A DNA stretch of 64,000 nucleotides from JAUWKC01 sp035529895 (GCA_035529895.1 DATKVV010000005.1:88943-152942), one strand, 5' to 3'. Counted from the first letter of the stretch, positions 1 to 9,394 are shown. Translations and numbers: made by a program. The notes: generated by a model not told the origin, from the sequence alone.

Positions 1-73
1 GGTGCAAAACGCTGGCCAGGGCCGCAGAAAAATATTTCGGGCGATTGAAGGTCGGCAAGAGCACGCTGACCAT
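1..73 (-). CDS. Glycosyltransferase family 2, N-terminal fragment cut by window edge
   Basis: The last 73 bases, read on the minus strand, encode a start of MVSVLLPTFNRPKYF type that continues off the window. The pattern VSVLLPTFNR is the opening beta strand and nucleotide-binding turn of GT-A fold family 2 glycosyltransferases. A TTG at 103 in the same frame would add ten residues, but the ATG at 73 is the simpler start. It follows the TPR-glycosyltransferase gene by about 140 bp on the same strand, so it is probably another member of the same glycosylation cluster. Only 24 codons are visible, so the acceptor and sugar cannot be guessed. Confidence 0.6.
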   Translation of the reverse strand, partial: MVSVLLPTFNRPKYFSAALASVLH

Positions 74-212
74 CGGCCCGGATTTTCCACTTACAGCATT
101 CAACGGTCCCCAAATGCCATCTTCGGCGATTGGGGTTTCTTGAAAACGGGGTCCGCCGGCCTTTTTCTCAGGGTTTTCCACGATTCAAGACTATCTGGCA
201 TTCCTTCATTAG

Positions 213-1706
213 TTAAGAGTTCCAAGTCGGCAATGGCCCTGTTTTGAAATAACTCGCAAAGTCGAGAGTTGATGTATTGCACGATGGAGCCTGAGCCCGC
301 TGTAAATCTATTTCGGCTTCAAGCCGGGCGAAAATATCATTGATTTTACTCAACTGATTCTTAAGAGGATAGTTTTCCTCGACAAAGCGACGATACTTTT
401 GGGGTTCGTATGGCCCGCGGCGAATCTGTTCACAGAATTGTTCGGAGATATTAAATAGAAACTCCGACGGAAATATTTGGCTTGCCCCCGGAAAATTGTG
501 GACAACCGGTTTTAATCCACAGGCCATGCCTTCCAACAGGCCCATACCCTGGCTTTCTCCGATACTGGAGGAAACAATGTAGTGTTTGTCATGCAGCCAG
601 GAATTTATATCTTCCTGCCAGCCTTCAAAAAACACCACATCTGTAAGCCCGAGTGCCTGCACCGTATGTCTGACATACTGTTCGAGCATCGGATCTTGAA
701 ACACTCCCGCAAAGAAAAGCTTATATTCGGGGTCAATGTAGTGCAGCTTTTGCATACATTGCAGAAGAAACATAGGGTTCTTTCTTGTATTCAAGTAACC
801 CACGCAGGCGAGGTTCTTGCCGCGCTGTCTGTCAACAAACTTGAACTTCTTAAGATTGACCCCGTTTGGAATCGTGACAAGACGGGTGCGACTTTCGATA
901 TCGGGCACTTGTTTAAGCAGGGCATCTTTGACAAACGAGTTTCCTACGGTGATAAGTACATCGATATTTTCCCACCGGACCTGGCTCGGCCAGTCATTAT
1001 AGGCTTCAAAGCGATGGAGTCTTACAATGTTCTTGCAGACTTTTGGCAGCTTCGAAGCCCTGACAACCATATCGGTACACCACTCGAACCATGATATCTC
1101 GCTTGTCTTCATTGCTTCGTACATCTGGTCGACATCCTGGATTTCAGGCAACTGCACCAGATATCTATGCCGGGCGTACTCGTAAATATCGGTCAGGAAC
1201 TTGGTATCGCCTCTTAATCCACAGAAGAAAGCAATCTTGGGTCTCTTTGTCTGTATTGCTCCAATCATCGGGTTAAGAACTTGCTGCTGTGGCGAAACTT
1301 CCAGCGAGCGAAGCAGCATTTCGACCGCGCCGGCTTTGTTCCGCTGGTTCAAAAACACGTTTGCGGCCCTGTTAAGCACATCCGCGTTCAATGTGCCCAT
1401 CCGCTCCATATCATCAAACAGCGGCACCGCTTCAGTTGCTTTGCCCGCGGCAAGATACGCCTCTACCAAATTCCAGACTATCTCAGCAGAGTCGCCCTGC
1501 AGGGTCCTCGCTTTCATAAGATGCTCGATGGCTTCAGCCGAGCGGCCCAGGCAATGAAGAATTGCCCCTGCATCGTTAAGCGCCTCCGCATCGTTGGGGG
1601 CCGCGCGAAGGTATCCTTGAATACAGGCAAGGGCTTCCTGATGCTTGCCGGCCTCGGCTAATTCCAAACCTTTCTGGTAATAACTCAAGTCTGTTCCCGT
1701 TGTCAT
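213..1706 (-). CDS. TPR-domain glycosyltransferase (GT-B, GT4-like)
   Basis: A 497-residue protein. Residues 1-140 are helical TPR-like repeats with A/G-Y-L spacing. The rest is a GT-B glycosyltransferase: a nucleotide-sugar half with LVTIPNGVNLKKF near residue 280, and the GT4 donor-binding EX7E motif in SSIGESQGMGLLEGMACG near residue 385. TPR plus glycosyltransferase is a layout known from protein O-glycosylation enzymes and many planctomycetal proteins. It would transfer a sugar from a nucleotide donor in the cytoplasm. A sigma-54 promoter 60 bp upstream places it in the flagellar regulon, so flagellin or hook modification is a reasonable inference. The acceptor is not shown by sequence. 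The start is the first ATG of the frame, supported by the complete TPR that follows. Confidence 0.85.
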   Translation of the reverse strand: MTTGTDLSYYQKGLELAEAGKHQEALACIQGYLRAAPNDAEALNDAGAILHCLGRSAEAIEHLMKARTLQGDSAEIVWNLVEAYLAAGKATEAVPLFDDMERMGTLNADVLNRAANVFLNQRNKAGAVEMLLRSLEVSPQQQVLNPMIGAIQTKRPKIAFFCGLRGDTKFLTDIYEYARHRYLVQLPEIQDVDQMYEAMKTSEISWFEWCTDMVVRASKLPKVCKNIVRLHRFEAYNDWPSQVRWENIDVLITVGNSFVKDALLKQVPDIESRTRLVTIPNGVNLKKFKFVDRQRGKNLACVGYLNTRKNPMFLLQCMQKLHYIDPEYKLFFAGVFQDPMLEQYVRHTVQALGLTDVVFFEGWQEDINSWLHDKHYIVSSSIGESQGMGLLEGMACGLKPVVHNFPGASQIFPSEFLFNISEQFCEQIRRGPYEPQKYRRFVEENYPLKNQLSKINDIFARLEAEIDLQRAQAPSCNTSTLDFASYFKTGPLPTWNS

Positions 1707-1766
1707 CTGCTCTTACTCCCACTTTTCAAGAACGAACCATGCCTGGTCATAACTCGGCAAAATTAC

Positions 1767-1782
1767 TGCAAATTTCGTGCCG
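1767..1782 (-). promoter_or_regulatory. Sigma-54 (-24/-12) promoter for the TPR-glycosyltransferase gene
   Basis: Minus strand reads CGGCACGAAATTTGCA. This matches the consensus TGGCACG-N4-TTGCA at all defined positions except the first base, and the invariant GG and GC are ten bases apart. The start of transcription would fall near 1755, giving a leader of about 50 nt before the ATG at 1706. It lies in the 167-bp gap between this gene and the methyltransferase-GT9 gene, so the glycosyltransferase can be switched with the flagellar operons. Confidence 0.75.
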
Positions 1783-1873
1783 TCAGCACATAGCGACGTA
1801 TATTCACGATTTTGCTGTCTTCCTCTTAAAACTTGTATAAATATCGAACAAACAATATGTTCAAGCCACGTAC

Positions 1874-3262
1874 TCAACCACACTGCACTTTCTTCGAGGC
1901 CAATCGCGACGACCCGCTTGCGGCTCCGGCAAGTACCTTATGAACCGCGTCAGCCACGGATTCCACGCTGATAAGCCGCATACATTCGTGATGGCCTTTG
2001 GGGCACCTGCGAACATCGCCGTCGAACCAGTGGAAGCAGCCCCGACACTCCGCATCCGCCGCTATTACCGCCCGCCCCAAGCCCGCGTGCATCCGCAACT
2101 CAGGATAAATGGGCCCAAAAATGCCCACGCAAGGCGTACCAACAGCCGCCGCAAGATGCGCCAGCCCCGTATCGACACTGACAAGAAGATCACACCGGCT
2201 CAAAACCATCGCGGCCTCACGAGGGGAGGTCTGACCCACAAAGTCAACACCAAAATTGGCAGTATATGACCCCGCGTCGCCAAGCTGTATGATCGTGGCC
2301 CCAAGATGCTCGCTAAGCATCGCGCAAAGCTGAGCCCATTTGGCGCTCTCCGTCCACAGCCTTGACGGCCAGTTGACAACAGGAGCAATCGCTATTTTAG
2401 GCCCTCCCGAATCCGGCAAATGAAACTTTTCGAGCATGACCTCGTCCCACTGGTCAAAGTAAATTCGAGGAATCTTATCGTCTAAGGCTACCCCCAACTG
2501 CTCGGCTGCTCTGTCAACCAAATGCGTCCAGCGATTCTGCCTGGTAGGCTCCACAGAGAGCTTATATACCTTTTCAAACTTATTTGAACGCAGCGGAAAC
2601 ATGGTATGCTCGACCCGGCTGACGCTCGGATGATTGCGGAAGAGCTCCGGATGCATCAGCCGCATGATAATCCCCGCATCCCTGCCCAACTGTCTCTTAA
2701 GAGCTCTGACGGCGGGCTCTGCGCAGATGGTATCGCCTATAGCAGCATGGTGTTCAACAAGGACTTTTCGCTCCTGCGTTTCTCGATGCAGCCTGCGGAC
2801 GACCAATGAAAAACAGCCCTCTCCCCTGAGATTGGATTCATCGATGTGAAGGATGTCATAGTCATTTGTTTCGGAAATCGCCGCGAGAACAGAATTAACA
2901 TTCAAACCTCGCTTTTGTATCGGATTGGCGCCCGGAGCACCGACCCTCGGCCAAAAATTTTTATCAGGAAGACAAAGCACCAGGTTACCGCCCGGGTGCA
3001 GCACTCTCATCCACTCTGCAAGTATGCCGCCGGTATCCTCGAAGCACCCAAGACAATGGCAACTGAAAAGATAGTCCATTGACTCATCTTCGAAAGGCAA
3101 GCTATTCGCATTAGACGCTGATTTATTTGCCTTGTCCGCCACATTAACGGTAATCGCGCCCGGCAACGTCTTGCCATCGCCGCAGCCTACGTCTAAACCT
3201 CTGCCGGCGCAATATCCGACAAGCCGGTTTCTGCAAGAATCAATCTGCTTATGCCCTATCAT
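1874..3262 (-). CDS. Fusion of SAM methyltransferase and GT9 (heptosyltransferase-like) glycosyltransferase
   Basis: A 462-residue two-domain protein. Residues 1-160 are a class I methyltransferase: motif I GLDVGCGDG near residue 20 and the LHPGGNLVL turn typical of the Methyltransf_11 family near residue 90. Residues 165-450 are a GT9 ADP-heptose:LPS heptosyltransferase-type domain, beginning VLVEHHAAIGDTI and carrying the donor-site signature SVDTGLAHLAAAVGTPCVGI. A Cys-rich segment with CRGC, one later Cys and HECM near residues 410-430 may bind metal. It sits 72 bp beyond flgL on the same strand and just upstream of the TPR-glycosyltransferase, so flagellar glycan synthesis is a better guess than LPS core synthesis. 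The fusion itself is visible; the substrate is not known. Confidence 0.85.
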   Translation of the reverse strand: MIGHKQIDSCRNRLVGYCAGRGLDVGCGDGKTLPGAITVNVADKANKSASNANSLPFEDESMDYLFSCHCLGCFEDTGGILAEWMRVLHPGGNLVLCLPDKNFWPRVGAPGANPIQKRGLNVNSVLAAISETNDYDILHIDESNLRGEGCFSLVVRRLHRETQERKVLVEHHAAIGDTICAEPAVRALKRQLGRDAGIIMRLMHPELFRNHPSVSRVEHTMFPLRSNKFEKVYKLSVEPTRQNRWTHLVDRAAEQLGVALDDKIPRIYFDQWDEVMLEKFHLPDSGGPKIAIAPVVNWPSRLWTESAKWAQLCAMLSEHLGATIIQLGDAGSYTANFGVDFVGQTSPREAAMVLSRCDLLVSVDTGLAHLAAAVGTPCVGIFGPIYPELRMHAGLGRAVIAADAECRGCFHWFDGDVRRCPKGHHECMRLISVESVADAVHKVLAGAASGSSRLASKKVQCG

Positions 3263-3334
3263 TCACAATAACTTTCAATTTCAAAGCCGCCGCCATAATC
3301 CATAAGATGGGAGCCTCTCGATACTCGCTTGAGA

Positions 3335-4522
3335 TTACGCAATAAAATCCAGCAGCGACATAGACATGATTTTGGCAGCTACCGACAACGACATTTGGTA
3401 TAAAACCTCACGGCGAGAGAGGTCTATAGCCACTTGTGCGATGTCGGCTTCCTGCACACGGGCGGCCTCATCCTGGGCGTCGTACTGCAGCTTTTGCAGA
3501 CTATCCTTCAGGTCGTCCAGAAAGCCGATTCTTGACCCCACGGAAACCTGGGCTCGGACGAGAAGACCGCCTACCTCATCCAGTGAATTCAGCGAGTTGA
3601 TGAGCAGCCCCTGCAACTGGGCTTCAGAGAGCCCTCTATCATTTTCCAGCATATCCCGAATTGTGACAAGCGTATGAAATATGTCATAAGTTCCGGGAAT
3701 TCGCACAAGGTCGACGCCGGTGCTTGTTATTTCCGTGGAGTCAACATATAAGATACGTTTCGTGCGCGAATCGGTTACAGCTTGATTAACATCGCCGCCT
3801 GCAGGGACAATTACATAGCTTGCTCCGTCATCGATGGACAGTTTATAGTTGCTGCCGTCATGAATAACCGTTAGCCAGACATCACCGCGAACACTCGATG
3901 TTCCGGTACCGGCTTTCGCGCCGGTATCACCGAGAAAAACGGGGTCGCCGCGCTCATTCGAGCGAAAAATATTATCGCCGACATAAAAACTACTTGACTG
4001 CACACCGGGGGCCGCCTCTACGTTCCGCTGCTCAAGACTGCCGTTATAAGTGACAGCGGTTATTTTTCCGTCGGTGCGTTCTGCAACATAGGGCGGTGAA
4101 TCAGTATCACTTCCCCCAAAGAGGTACTGTCCTGCGCGTTTGGTATTGGCCAGCAGAACTATGTGCTCCAACGCATCATTGATACCCTGTGCGATTAGTT
4201 TGCGCTGCTCCTGTCCATAAATGCCGCTGCTAATTTGAGTTAGGCGGGTTTTCACCTCTACAATCTGAGACATCACATCCTCGATAGCGGTCGAGGAAAG
4301 CCCCAATGTATTAACGGCTTCACAGAGCCCGTCTATATAATTTCCCAGGAGCCTTTCCTGAGAGTTCTGTCCTAAGATCTGGTACGCCCCGGAAGGGTCA
4401 TCCGAGGCCCGATTCACGCGTGCCCCCGTAGATGCCTGCTCCTGCAGACGAGCCAGCGCCTCAGTATGCAATTGCAGAGCAAAGCTGACGTTACTGTAGA
4501 TATTGCTGAGTGTCCCGCTCAT
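3335..4522 (-). CDS. flgL: Flagellar hook-associated protein 3 (FlgL)
   Basis: A 395-residue flagellin-family protein that forms the last junction ring between hook and filament. The N-terminal flagellin_N region (residues 1-140) has the typical helical heptads and the motif GARVNRASDDPSGAYQ. The C-terminal helix (about 330-395) contains DEAARVQEADIAQVAIDLSRR, and the centre is a variable beta domain. Length and gene order (directly after flgK) fit FlgL and not flagellin, and no other flagellin-type gene is in the window. It is the last gene of the flgD-to-flgL unit, 60 bp after flgK. Confidence 0.92.
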   Translation of the reverse strand: MSGTLSNIYSNVSFALQLHTEALARLQEQASTGARVNRASDDPSGAYQILGQNSQERLLGNYIDGLCEAVNTLGLSSTAIEDVMSQIVEVKTRLTQISSGIYGQEQRKLIAQGINDALEHIVLLANTKRAGQYLFGGSDTDSPPYVAERTDGKITAVTYNGSLEQRNVEAAPGVQSSSFYVGDNIFRSNERGDPVFLGDTGAKAGTGTSSVRGDVWLTVIHDGSNYKLSIDDGASYVIVPAGGDVNQAVTDSRTKRILYVDSTEITSTGVDLVRIPGTYDIFHTLVTIRDMLENDRGLSEAQLQGLLINSLNSLDEVGGLLVRAQVSVGSRIGFLDDLKDSLQKLQYDAQDEAARVQEADIAQVAIDLSRREVLYQMSLSVAAKIMSMSLLDFIA

Positions 4523-4582
4523 TAAGACCTCTGAATAAATCCAAGAACCTCAAAAGACCGCCTTTGAGGACTCTTCATTCTT

Positions 4583-6556
4583 TTATATCATTTCCATAAT
4601 AGTTAGAATCGACGAATGAATTACGTTCAGATACTTCGCCATTGCCTGGAACATCTGTTCAAAGACCAGCATTTGAGTCGCTTCTTCATTGATGTCGACG
4701 CCGCTTATCTCGCTCTGCCGCCCGGTGAGGTTTTGGATTATGACCTCGACATTGTCCTGCCGCATTTGCCGCACTGAAAGCTCCTGACCGACGCCCGTCA
4801 CCAGCTGGCGATAAAACTCCACAGGCGTCAATGCGTCCAAATCACTCATCGTCTGGTCTTTCAAGCCTACAAGACGCAGAACATTGGCATTATCGGTCAT
4901 ATCTGCTCCCAGAGCCGTGGCCACCCGAGCAGGCGAATCCACTATATCCGAACAGACAGCTATATTCTTCGCACCGCTGCCGGCGAAAAAAGTATTAATT
5001 CCCACCGCCGCCAGCACTCCGGAAGTATCCGTATCGGCAAACACATCCACATCGAAGTTGTCACCCGCGCCAAAATCGCCGGCGGTAAGAGATATTCTGA
5101 TTCCATTGCCAACATCGAGCAGGTCGCTTGCAGCGTAACCCTGGCCGATATTAAGGGTAGCAATCACCTCTCCGGCACCGCCGCCATCGGTCACCTCAAG
5201 CTCCAGACTGCCATTGCCTACCGAACCGGCACCTGAGACAGTAAACCTCAAAGTGTCGTTTACTGTCCCTGTATAGATGCCTGATACGGATATGGTTGGC
5301 GGTGTTCCTGCCGTCAGAGTACTGGCGGTGGGTGAAGAAAGAACTGCGGGCAGAAAATCAAATTCGTAGCCTGTATCGGCGGTGATACTTAACTTCGAAA
5401 GGCTCGCCGAGGCGTTTAGGCCGGGAATGGGAATGGCCGAAATTGCCGCCGCTATTGTGGTCAATGAATCGGTTGATGCATCCACACTGATTTCGTTACG
5501 GGTTATTGTTCCAGTGCCGGTATCAATGACTCGTATATATATTTTCCCATCGGTTACGGGCGGGTCAAAATCAGCCAGGTTCTCACTCGGCATCACCCAT
5601 CCGGTCAATTCTGTAAATGAGCCCTCTGACCCCACTGCCTGGACATGATATTCATTTATCTGCTGTATCAGTGCGTTCGCCAAACTGTCCAGATCATCGT
5701 GAACCTCGGCCATAGTGTCGTTTTTCAATGAAAGTAATCCGCCCAGCCGACCTCCCTGCACATCCGAGTTGTAATTGTACGCATCGACGATGGAAACGCC
5801 CAAGCTGCCGTCCTCCTTCAAACCCACCTCAAGTTCGGTAGCGGAACCGCCTGTTACAACGCCTATCCCCACTACGCACACATCAACCACACCGAACTTG
5901 CGATCAATTGTTTCTACGCTCACCAACTCAGACAGCTCTGTTATGTACTGGTCTCTTTGGTCACGCAAATTGTTCGCCTGTCCGCCGCTTATTTCCAGCC
6001 GTTGTATTTTTTGGTTGATGTCGGCAATTTGGGTTAGCAGTGTATTGACCTGTTCAATCGTGTTTTGCGCTTCTATCGTAACCTGCGTTTCCAGGCCGGC
6101 TAAAAATTCCCCCAATGTCCTGAATCGGCCGGCCATAGTCTGAGCAGCAGTTACAACCTGAGTCTGCCAGACAAGTTCCGACGGGTGAGCGCTGAGGTCC
6201 TGCAATGCGTTGAAGAATTCGTCTATCGCACTGCTCAAGCCGCCGGCGGCCGAGAGCTCTCCAAACGCGTTTTCTACGATGCCCAGCGTCGCGAGTTCCT
6301 GTGAGACCTGCCCCAGGGATGACCGCTGGCGGAGAATCTCTCGCTCCAAGAGACCGTCGAGCATTCTGGTAATACCGGTGATATCGACGCCGCCGCCTAG
6401 GATAAGGTCGCCGACCTGGGACGTGCGTTCAGGAGTAAGTTCTATTCTCTGACGGTGATACCCGTCGGTGGCCGCGTTAGCAACGTTATTGCCGATTACG
6501 TCAAGGGCTTTCTGTGCCGCAGTGAGGCCGCTGATGCCTATAGAGTAACTATCCAC
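4583..6556 (-). CDS. flgK: Flagellar hook-associated protein 1 (FlgK)
   Basis: A 657-residue protein forming the first hook-filament junction ring. The N-terminus has the rod/hook-family signature GISGLTAAQKALDVIGNNVANAAT, followed by helical FlgK core (NTLLTQIADINQKIQRLE near residue 175). The C-terminus ends with the flg_bbr_C-type segment SGVDINEEATQMLVFEQMFQA. A Gly/Thr-rich beta insert (about 350-540) makes it longer than the roughly 550-residue enterobacterial protein. It lies 28 bp after flgN, its likely export chaperone, and before flgL. Confidence 0.95.
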   Translation of the reverse strand: MDSYSIGISGLTAAQKALDVIGNNVANAATDGYHRQRIELTPERTSQVGDLILGGGVDITGITRMLDGLLEREILRQRSSLGQVSQELATLGIVENAFGELSAAGGLSSAIDEFFNALQDLSAHPSELVWQTQVVTAAQTMAGRFRTLGEFLAGLETQVTIEAQNTIEQVNTLLTQIADINQKIQRLEISGGQANNLRDQRDQYITELSELVSVETIDRKFGVVDVCVVGIGVVTGGSATELEVGLKEDGSLGVSIVDAYNYNSDVQGGRLGGLLSLKNDTMAEVHDDLDSLANALIQQINEYHVQAVGSEGSFTELTGWVMPSENLADFDPPVTDGKIYIRVIDTGTGTITRNEISVDASTDSLTTIAAAISAIPIPGLNASASLSKLSITADTGYEFDFLPAVLSSPTASTLTAGTPPTISVSGIYTGTVNDTLRFTVSGAGSVGNGSLELEVTDGGGAGEVIATLNIGQGYAASDLLDVGNGIRISLTAGDFGAGDNFDVDVFADTDTSGVLAAVGINTFFAGSGAKNIAVCSDIVDSPARVATALGADMTDNANVLRLVGLKDQTMSDLDALTPVEFYRQLVTGVGQELSVRQMRQDNVEVIIQNLTGRQSEISGVDINEEATQMLVFEQMFQAMAKYLNVIHSSILTIMEMI

Positions 6557-6584
6557 TGTTTAGCTCCATTCATACCGCAGCCGT

Positions 6585-7106
6585 TCAAAGCTGCAAACTT
6601 ACAAAAGCACCGTCACTATGCCGACTGGCTGTACCCCTCGAACTGTATACGAGCGTGCCTTTGTTCCCGAAGTCAAAAATGCTCTTCAAGAGCATATTGT
6701 TGAACCTGGCGCATTCGGACAAGAGCAGCGCGGTACTTAAATGCTCTTTCTTAAGTTCCTCGGTCAGCGATCTCAATTTCGTCTTCCTCTCGGCTGCCTG
6801 AACCCTTTTTTCCTCCGGCAATATCGTCTCAAGTCTTGACAGCGTCATCTGCTCGAAGTTACAGCCGAGAGCAACCGCCAATCCTTCTCGTATCGACCGC
6901 CGTTTTAATTCATTGGCAGTGAAACTACCCGCCTCAGCCCGTATTTCTTCAAGCAATTTACCCAAAGCAACATCGTCCCGCTTGATAACGAGGGTACGCA
7001 GCTCGTTCAAACGCGACAAACTCTCTTGTATATGCTGGATGTCTTTATCCAGAACAATCAGCAGGTCATCGACTCTATCTTCTATTGCGGCTGCTTTGGT
7101 TTTCAT
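6585..7106 (-). CDS. flgN: FlgN-like flagellar export chaperone
   Basis: A 173-residue, almost wholly helical protein with heptads in residues 10-140 and no signal or membrane segment. The family is poorly conserved in sequence. The assignment rests on size, helical coiled-coil make-up (DDLLIVLDKDIQHIQESLSR start) and position immediately upstream of flgK and flgL, whose products FlgN delivers to the export gate. It is 96 bp downstream of the rod-binding gene. No other function is suggested. Confidence 0.75.
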   Translation of the reverse strand: MKTKAAAIEDRVDDLLIVLDKDIQHIQESLSRLNELRTLVIKRDDVALGKLLEEIRAEAGSFTANELKRRSIREGLAVALGCNFEQMTLSRLETILPEEKRVQAAERKTKLRSLTEELKKEHLSTALLLSECARFNNMLLKSIFDFGNKGTLVYSSRGTASRHSDGAFVSLQL

Positions 7107-7202
7107 ACATTCGGACTCCTGCCTCCCGACTTACTGCCGGGGGCAATAGGTACACTCTTTCGCATTTGAAAATGCACAAAATGGGCGGTCTTCCTGTCCA
7201 GG

Positions 7203-7571
7203 CTACTTTGTCACGGCGTTCGCGCCGCCCGAATCCGTTAAAAACTTGTATATGTCCTTCCACAAACCGAGGCCGCCGTTGTCTGAAATATGGCGGGCAA
7301 GGTACAGCCAGAATATCCCCTGAACCTGTTCACAAGTACCGTCTTTGTCAAAGCCCCACTCGCCAATGGTATTCTTCATTTCGTCCACCAGCTTGTTGAG
7401 CAAAACCGACTCAAAATCTTTGGCCGCTTGTTTCTTCTGCTCTTCTGAAAGGCCGCTGATTTCTCGGCTTTCCAATTGCTTCATGGTTTTATAAAAGGAG
7501 GCTCCATTTATATTTTCGAGCGGTACCGGCGGCGAAACAGCTCCGGTCAATATCAGTTTAATATTATCCAT
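7203..7571 (-). CDS. flgJ: Rod-binding protein, FlgJ N-terminal domain only
   Basis: A 122-residue protein matching the rod-binding half of FlgJ: QAAKDFESVLLNKLVDEMKNT near residues 48-70, then the short helix ending ARHISDNGGLGLW. In enterobacteria this domain is fused to a peptidoglycan hydrolase that opens the wall for the rod. Here the muramidase half is absent, as in many alpha-proteobacteria and other phyla, so a separate hydrolase must act. It lies between flgI (50 bp upstream in the transcript) and flgN. Confidence 0.85.
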   Translation of the reverse strand: MDNIKLILTGAVSPPVPLENINGASFYKTMKQLESREISGLSEEQKKQAAKDFESVLLNKLVDEMKNTIGEWGFDKDGTCEQVQGIFWLYLARHISDNGGLGLWKDIYKFLTDSGGANAVTK

Positions 7572-7622
7572 AAGATTACTCCTGTTTTCCCATTTTAAGA
7601 CTCACCACAAAACAGGGTCCTT

Positions 7623-8732
7623 TTACATTATCACCAGCTTGGCTTGAAGCGCACCTGCCTTTTTCAGGGCGTTGAATATGGCAATAAGGTCCCTCGGCGT
7701 TGCTCCTATGGCATTCAGGGTTTTGGCTAAATCCGCGACGGTTACCGCCCGAGACACGGGAATCAGATACCCTTGCTTCTCTTCGACTCCTACAAGCGTT
7801 TCCGGAACTTTTTCCGTCGTGCCTGCATCAGAGAAAGGTGCGGTCGGCTGAGAAACGATTTCCATCTCCTTGATTTTTACAACAAGGCTGCCCTGGGAAA
7901 TTGCCACCGCGGATATACCGACGTTTTCTCCCACAACAATCGTGCCGGTCCGTTCGTTGATAACCACCACCGCCGGGGCGTCAACTTTAACTTCGAGCTT
8001 CGTGATATCATGAATAAACCCGGATATACCGGTCTGCCTGACTTCATCAGGGACTTCAACTTTGACAGTGCCCCCGTCAATCACTGCCGCGCTGTTCGGA
8101 TATATCCGGTTAACAGCCTTGCTGATTTCCTCTGCCGTTGAGAAATCGTTATTCCTGAGATTGAGTGTTACAAACCTGTTGCCTGCGATGTACTCGACAA
8201 ACGTTGCTATTTCCTCTTTTTCCACTATCGCTCCGCCGGGAATTCGCCCGACCGTCTGGTGGTTCTTTGTAATGGAAGCCTTGTCACCCGAAGCCGTCCA
8301 GCCGCCAATCGAAACCCCTTCCGCTTTGGTCACCGCGTACACCTGGCCATCCAGGCCTTCCAGCGGCGTCGGCAAAAGAATGCCTCCCTGAAGGCTCTTG
8401 GCGTCTCCTATTGAAGATACATCAACATCGATAAGCGAGCCTTCGTGGTCAAACGGCCCCAACTCCGTCGTAACCATGACTACAGCAACGTTGCCCCCGG
8501 TCAAATCAGACGGTGAAAGAACCAGTCCTGAGCGTCTCAGTATATTCGTCAGCATTTGGCGCGACGGCAGTGTACTATCGCCGGTGCCGGCCAGTCCTAT
8601 CACTAATCCGAGACCGCTCAGAGGGTTGCTGCGAACCCCCTGGATATCAACGATATCCTTTATTCGCTCACATTGGCCGAGTTCAACCACACTTGCCAGT
8701 ATTAGAAACAGAAGTATCAAGCGAGATTTCAT
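7623..8732 (-). CDS. flgI: Flagellar P-ring protein (FlgI)
   Basis: A 369-residue secreted protein that polymerises in the peptidoglycan layer around the rod. It begins with a Sec signal (hydrophobic residues 4-17, probable cleavage after Cys21-containing GQC). The mature start RIKDIVDIQGVRSNPLSG is the family hallmark, as is GLVIGLAGTGDS. The C-terminal VADLAKTLNAIGATPRDLIA block is also conserved. Length is normal. It sits between flgH and flgJ, the usual order. Confidence 0.96.
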   Translation of the reverse strand: MKSRLILLFLILASVVELGQCERIKDIVDIQGVRSNPLSGLGLVIGLAGTGDSTLPSRQMLTNILRRSGLVLSPSDLTGGNVAVVMVTTELGPFDHEGSLIDVDVSSIGDAKSLQGGILLPTPLEGLDGQVYAVTKAEGVSIGGWTASGDKASITKNHQTVGRIPGGAIVEKEEIATFVEYIAGNRFVTLNLRNNDFSTAEEISKAVNRIYPNSAAVIDGGTVKVEVPDEVRQTGISGFIHDITKLEVKVDAPAVVVINERTGTIVVGENVGISAVAISQGSLVVKIKEMEIVSQPTAPFSDAGTTEKVPETLVGVEEKQGYLIPVSRAVTVADLAKTLNAIGATPRDLIAIFNALKKAGALQAKLVIM

Positions 8733-8779
8733 GAATATGCGCTTTCAAAAAACAACCACGACACTCCTCTTGCAGAACT

Positions 8780-9394
8780 TTAGAAAGGCCAAATAATATC
8801 AAATATGGTGCCCAGCCAGCCCGGCCGGGTGTAACGTGCCGCCACACCCGCATTTCTGGTTACAATGTGAAAATCCGCAACCCGCTTGCTTTCAACCGTA
8901 TTGTCAAACGCTATATCGCTCGGCCTGACTATGCCGCTTGCCTCAATCGTCTGGATATCACCGGCGATATTGCGGTCGCGCGTTCCCATAACCACCAGAT
9001 TGCGATTCGGCAGTATATCCACGACCACGACGGTTATGGAATCAACAAAGCTTCGCTCGTCTTTGTAATCAGCCTTGCTTTTCAGCTCGTTTGTTGATTC
9101 GGCACTTATGCCAAACTCACCAAGGTCGGCGAAACCGCCGACTTTACCATCAAAAACAGTCGACTTATCGGTTTCCTTTTTGAGGTCTCTCTTTGCCTTA
9201 TTGTCGACCTTGCTGTCTTCGCTGATCCTGATGGTCAGAATGTCACCTATGTTCCGCGCGACATCGTCAGTATATAAATCCCTCATATTCTTGTCCTTCT
9301 TTGCCCAGATTGAACCTGCCTGTGAGCAGGCGGCCGAACAAAGGACAATAACCATAAGGACAAACCCCAGGACAAGTCTGTTGTTGGTATTCAT
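8780..9394 (-). CDS. flgH: Flagellar L-ring lipoprotein (FlgH)
   Basis: A roughly 204-residue outer-membrane ring lipoprotein. The chosen ATG at 9394 has a strong ribosome site (AAGGAAGAG) just upstream; an in-frame upstream start at 9430 would sit almost against the flgA stop and lacks one. The signal peptide ends at a weak lipobox (SAAC, Cys23). The conserved GSIWAKKDKNMRDLYTDD and NIGDILTIRI segments identify FlgH, and the C-terminus ends with the typical NAGVAARYTRPG region. Its presence implies an outer membrane. Confidence 0.93.
   Translation of the reverse strand: MNTNNRLVLGFVLMVIVLCSAACSQAGSIWAKKDKNMRDLYTDDVARNIGDILTIRISEDSKVDNKAKRDLKKETDKSTVFDGKVGGFADLGEFGISAESTNELKSKADYKDERSFVDSITVVVVDILPNRNLVVMGTRDRNIAGDIQTIEASGIVRPSDIAFDNTVESKRVADFHIVTRNAGVAARYTRPGWLGTIFDIIWPF

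Noticed and set aside
3335..4522. Calling this flagellin (FliC) instead of FlgL
   Set aside because: Position after flgK, the FlgL-type core and the absence of a sigma-28 promoter in front favour FlgL.
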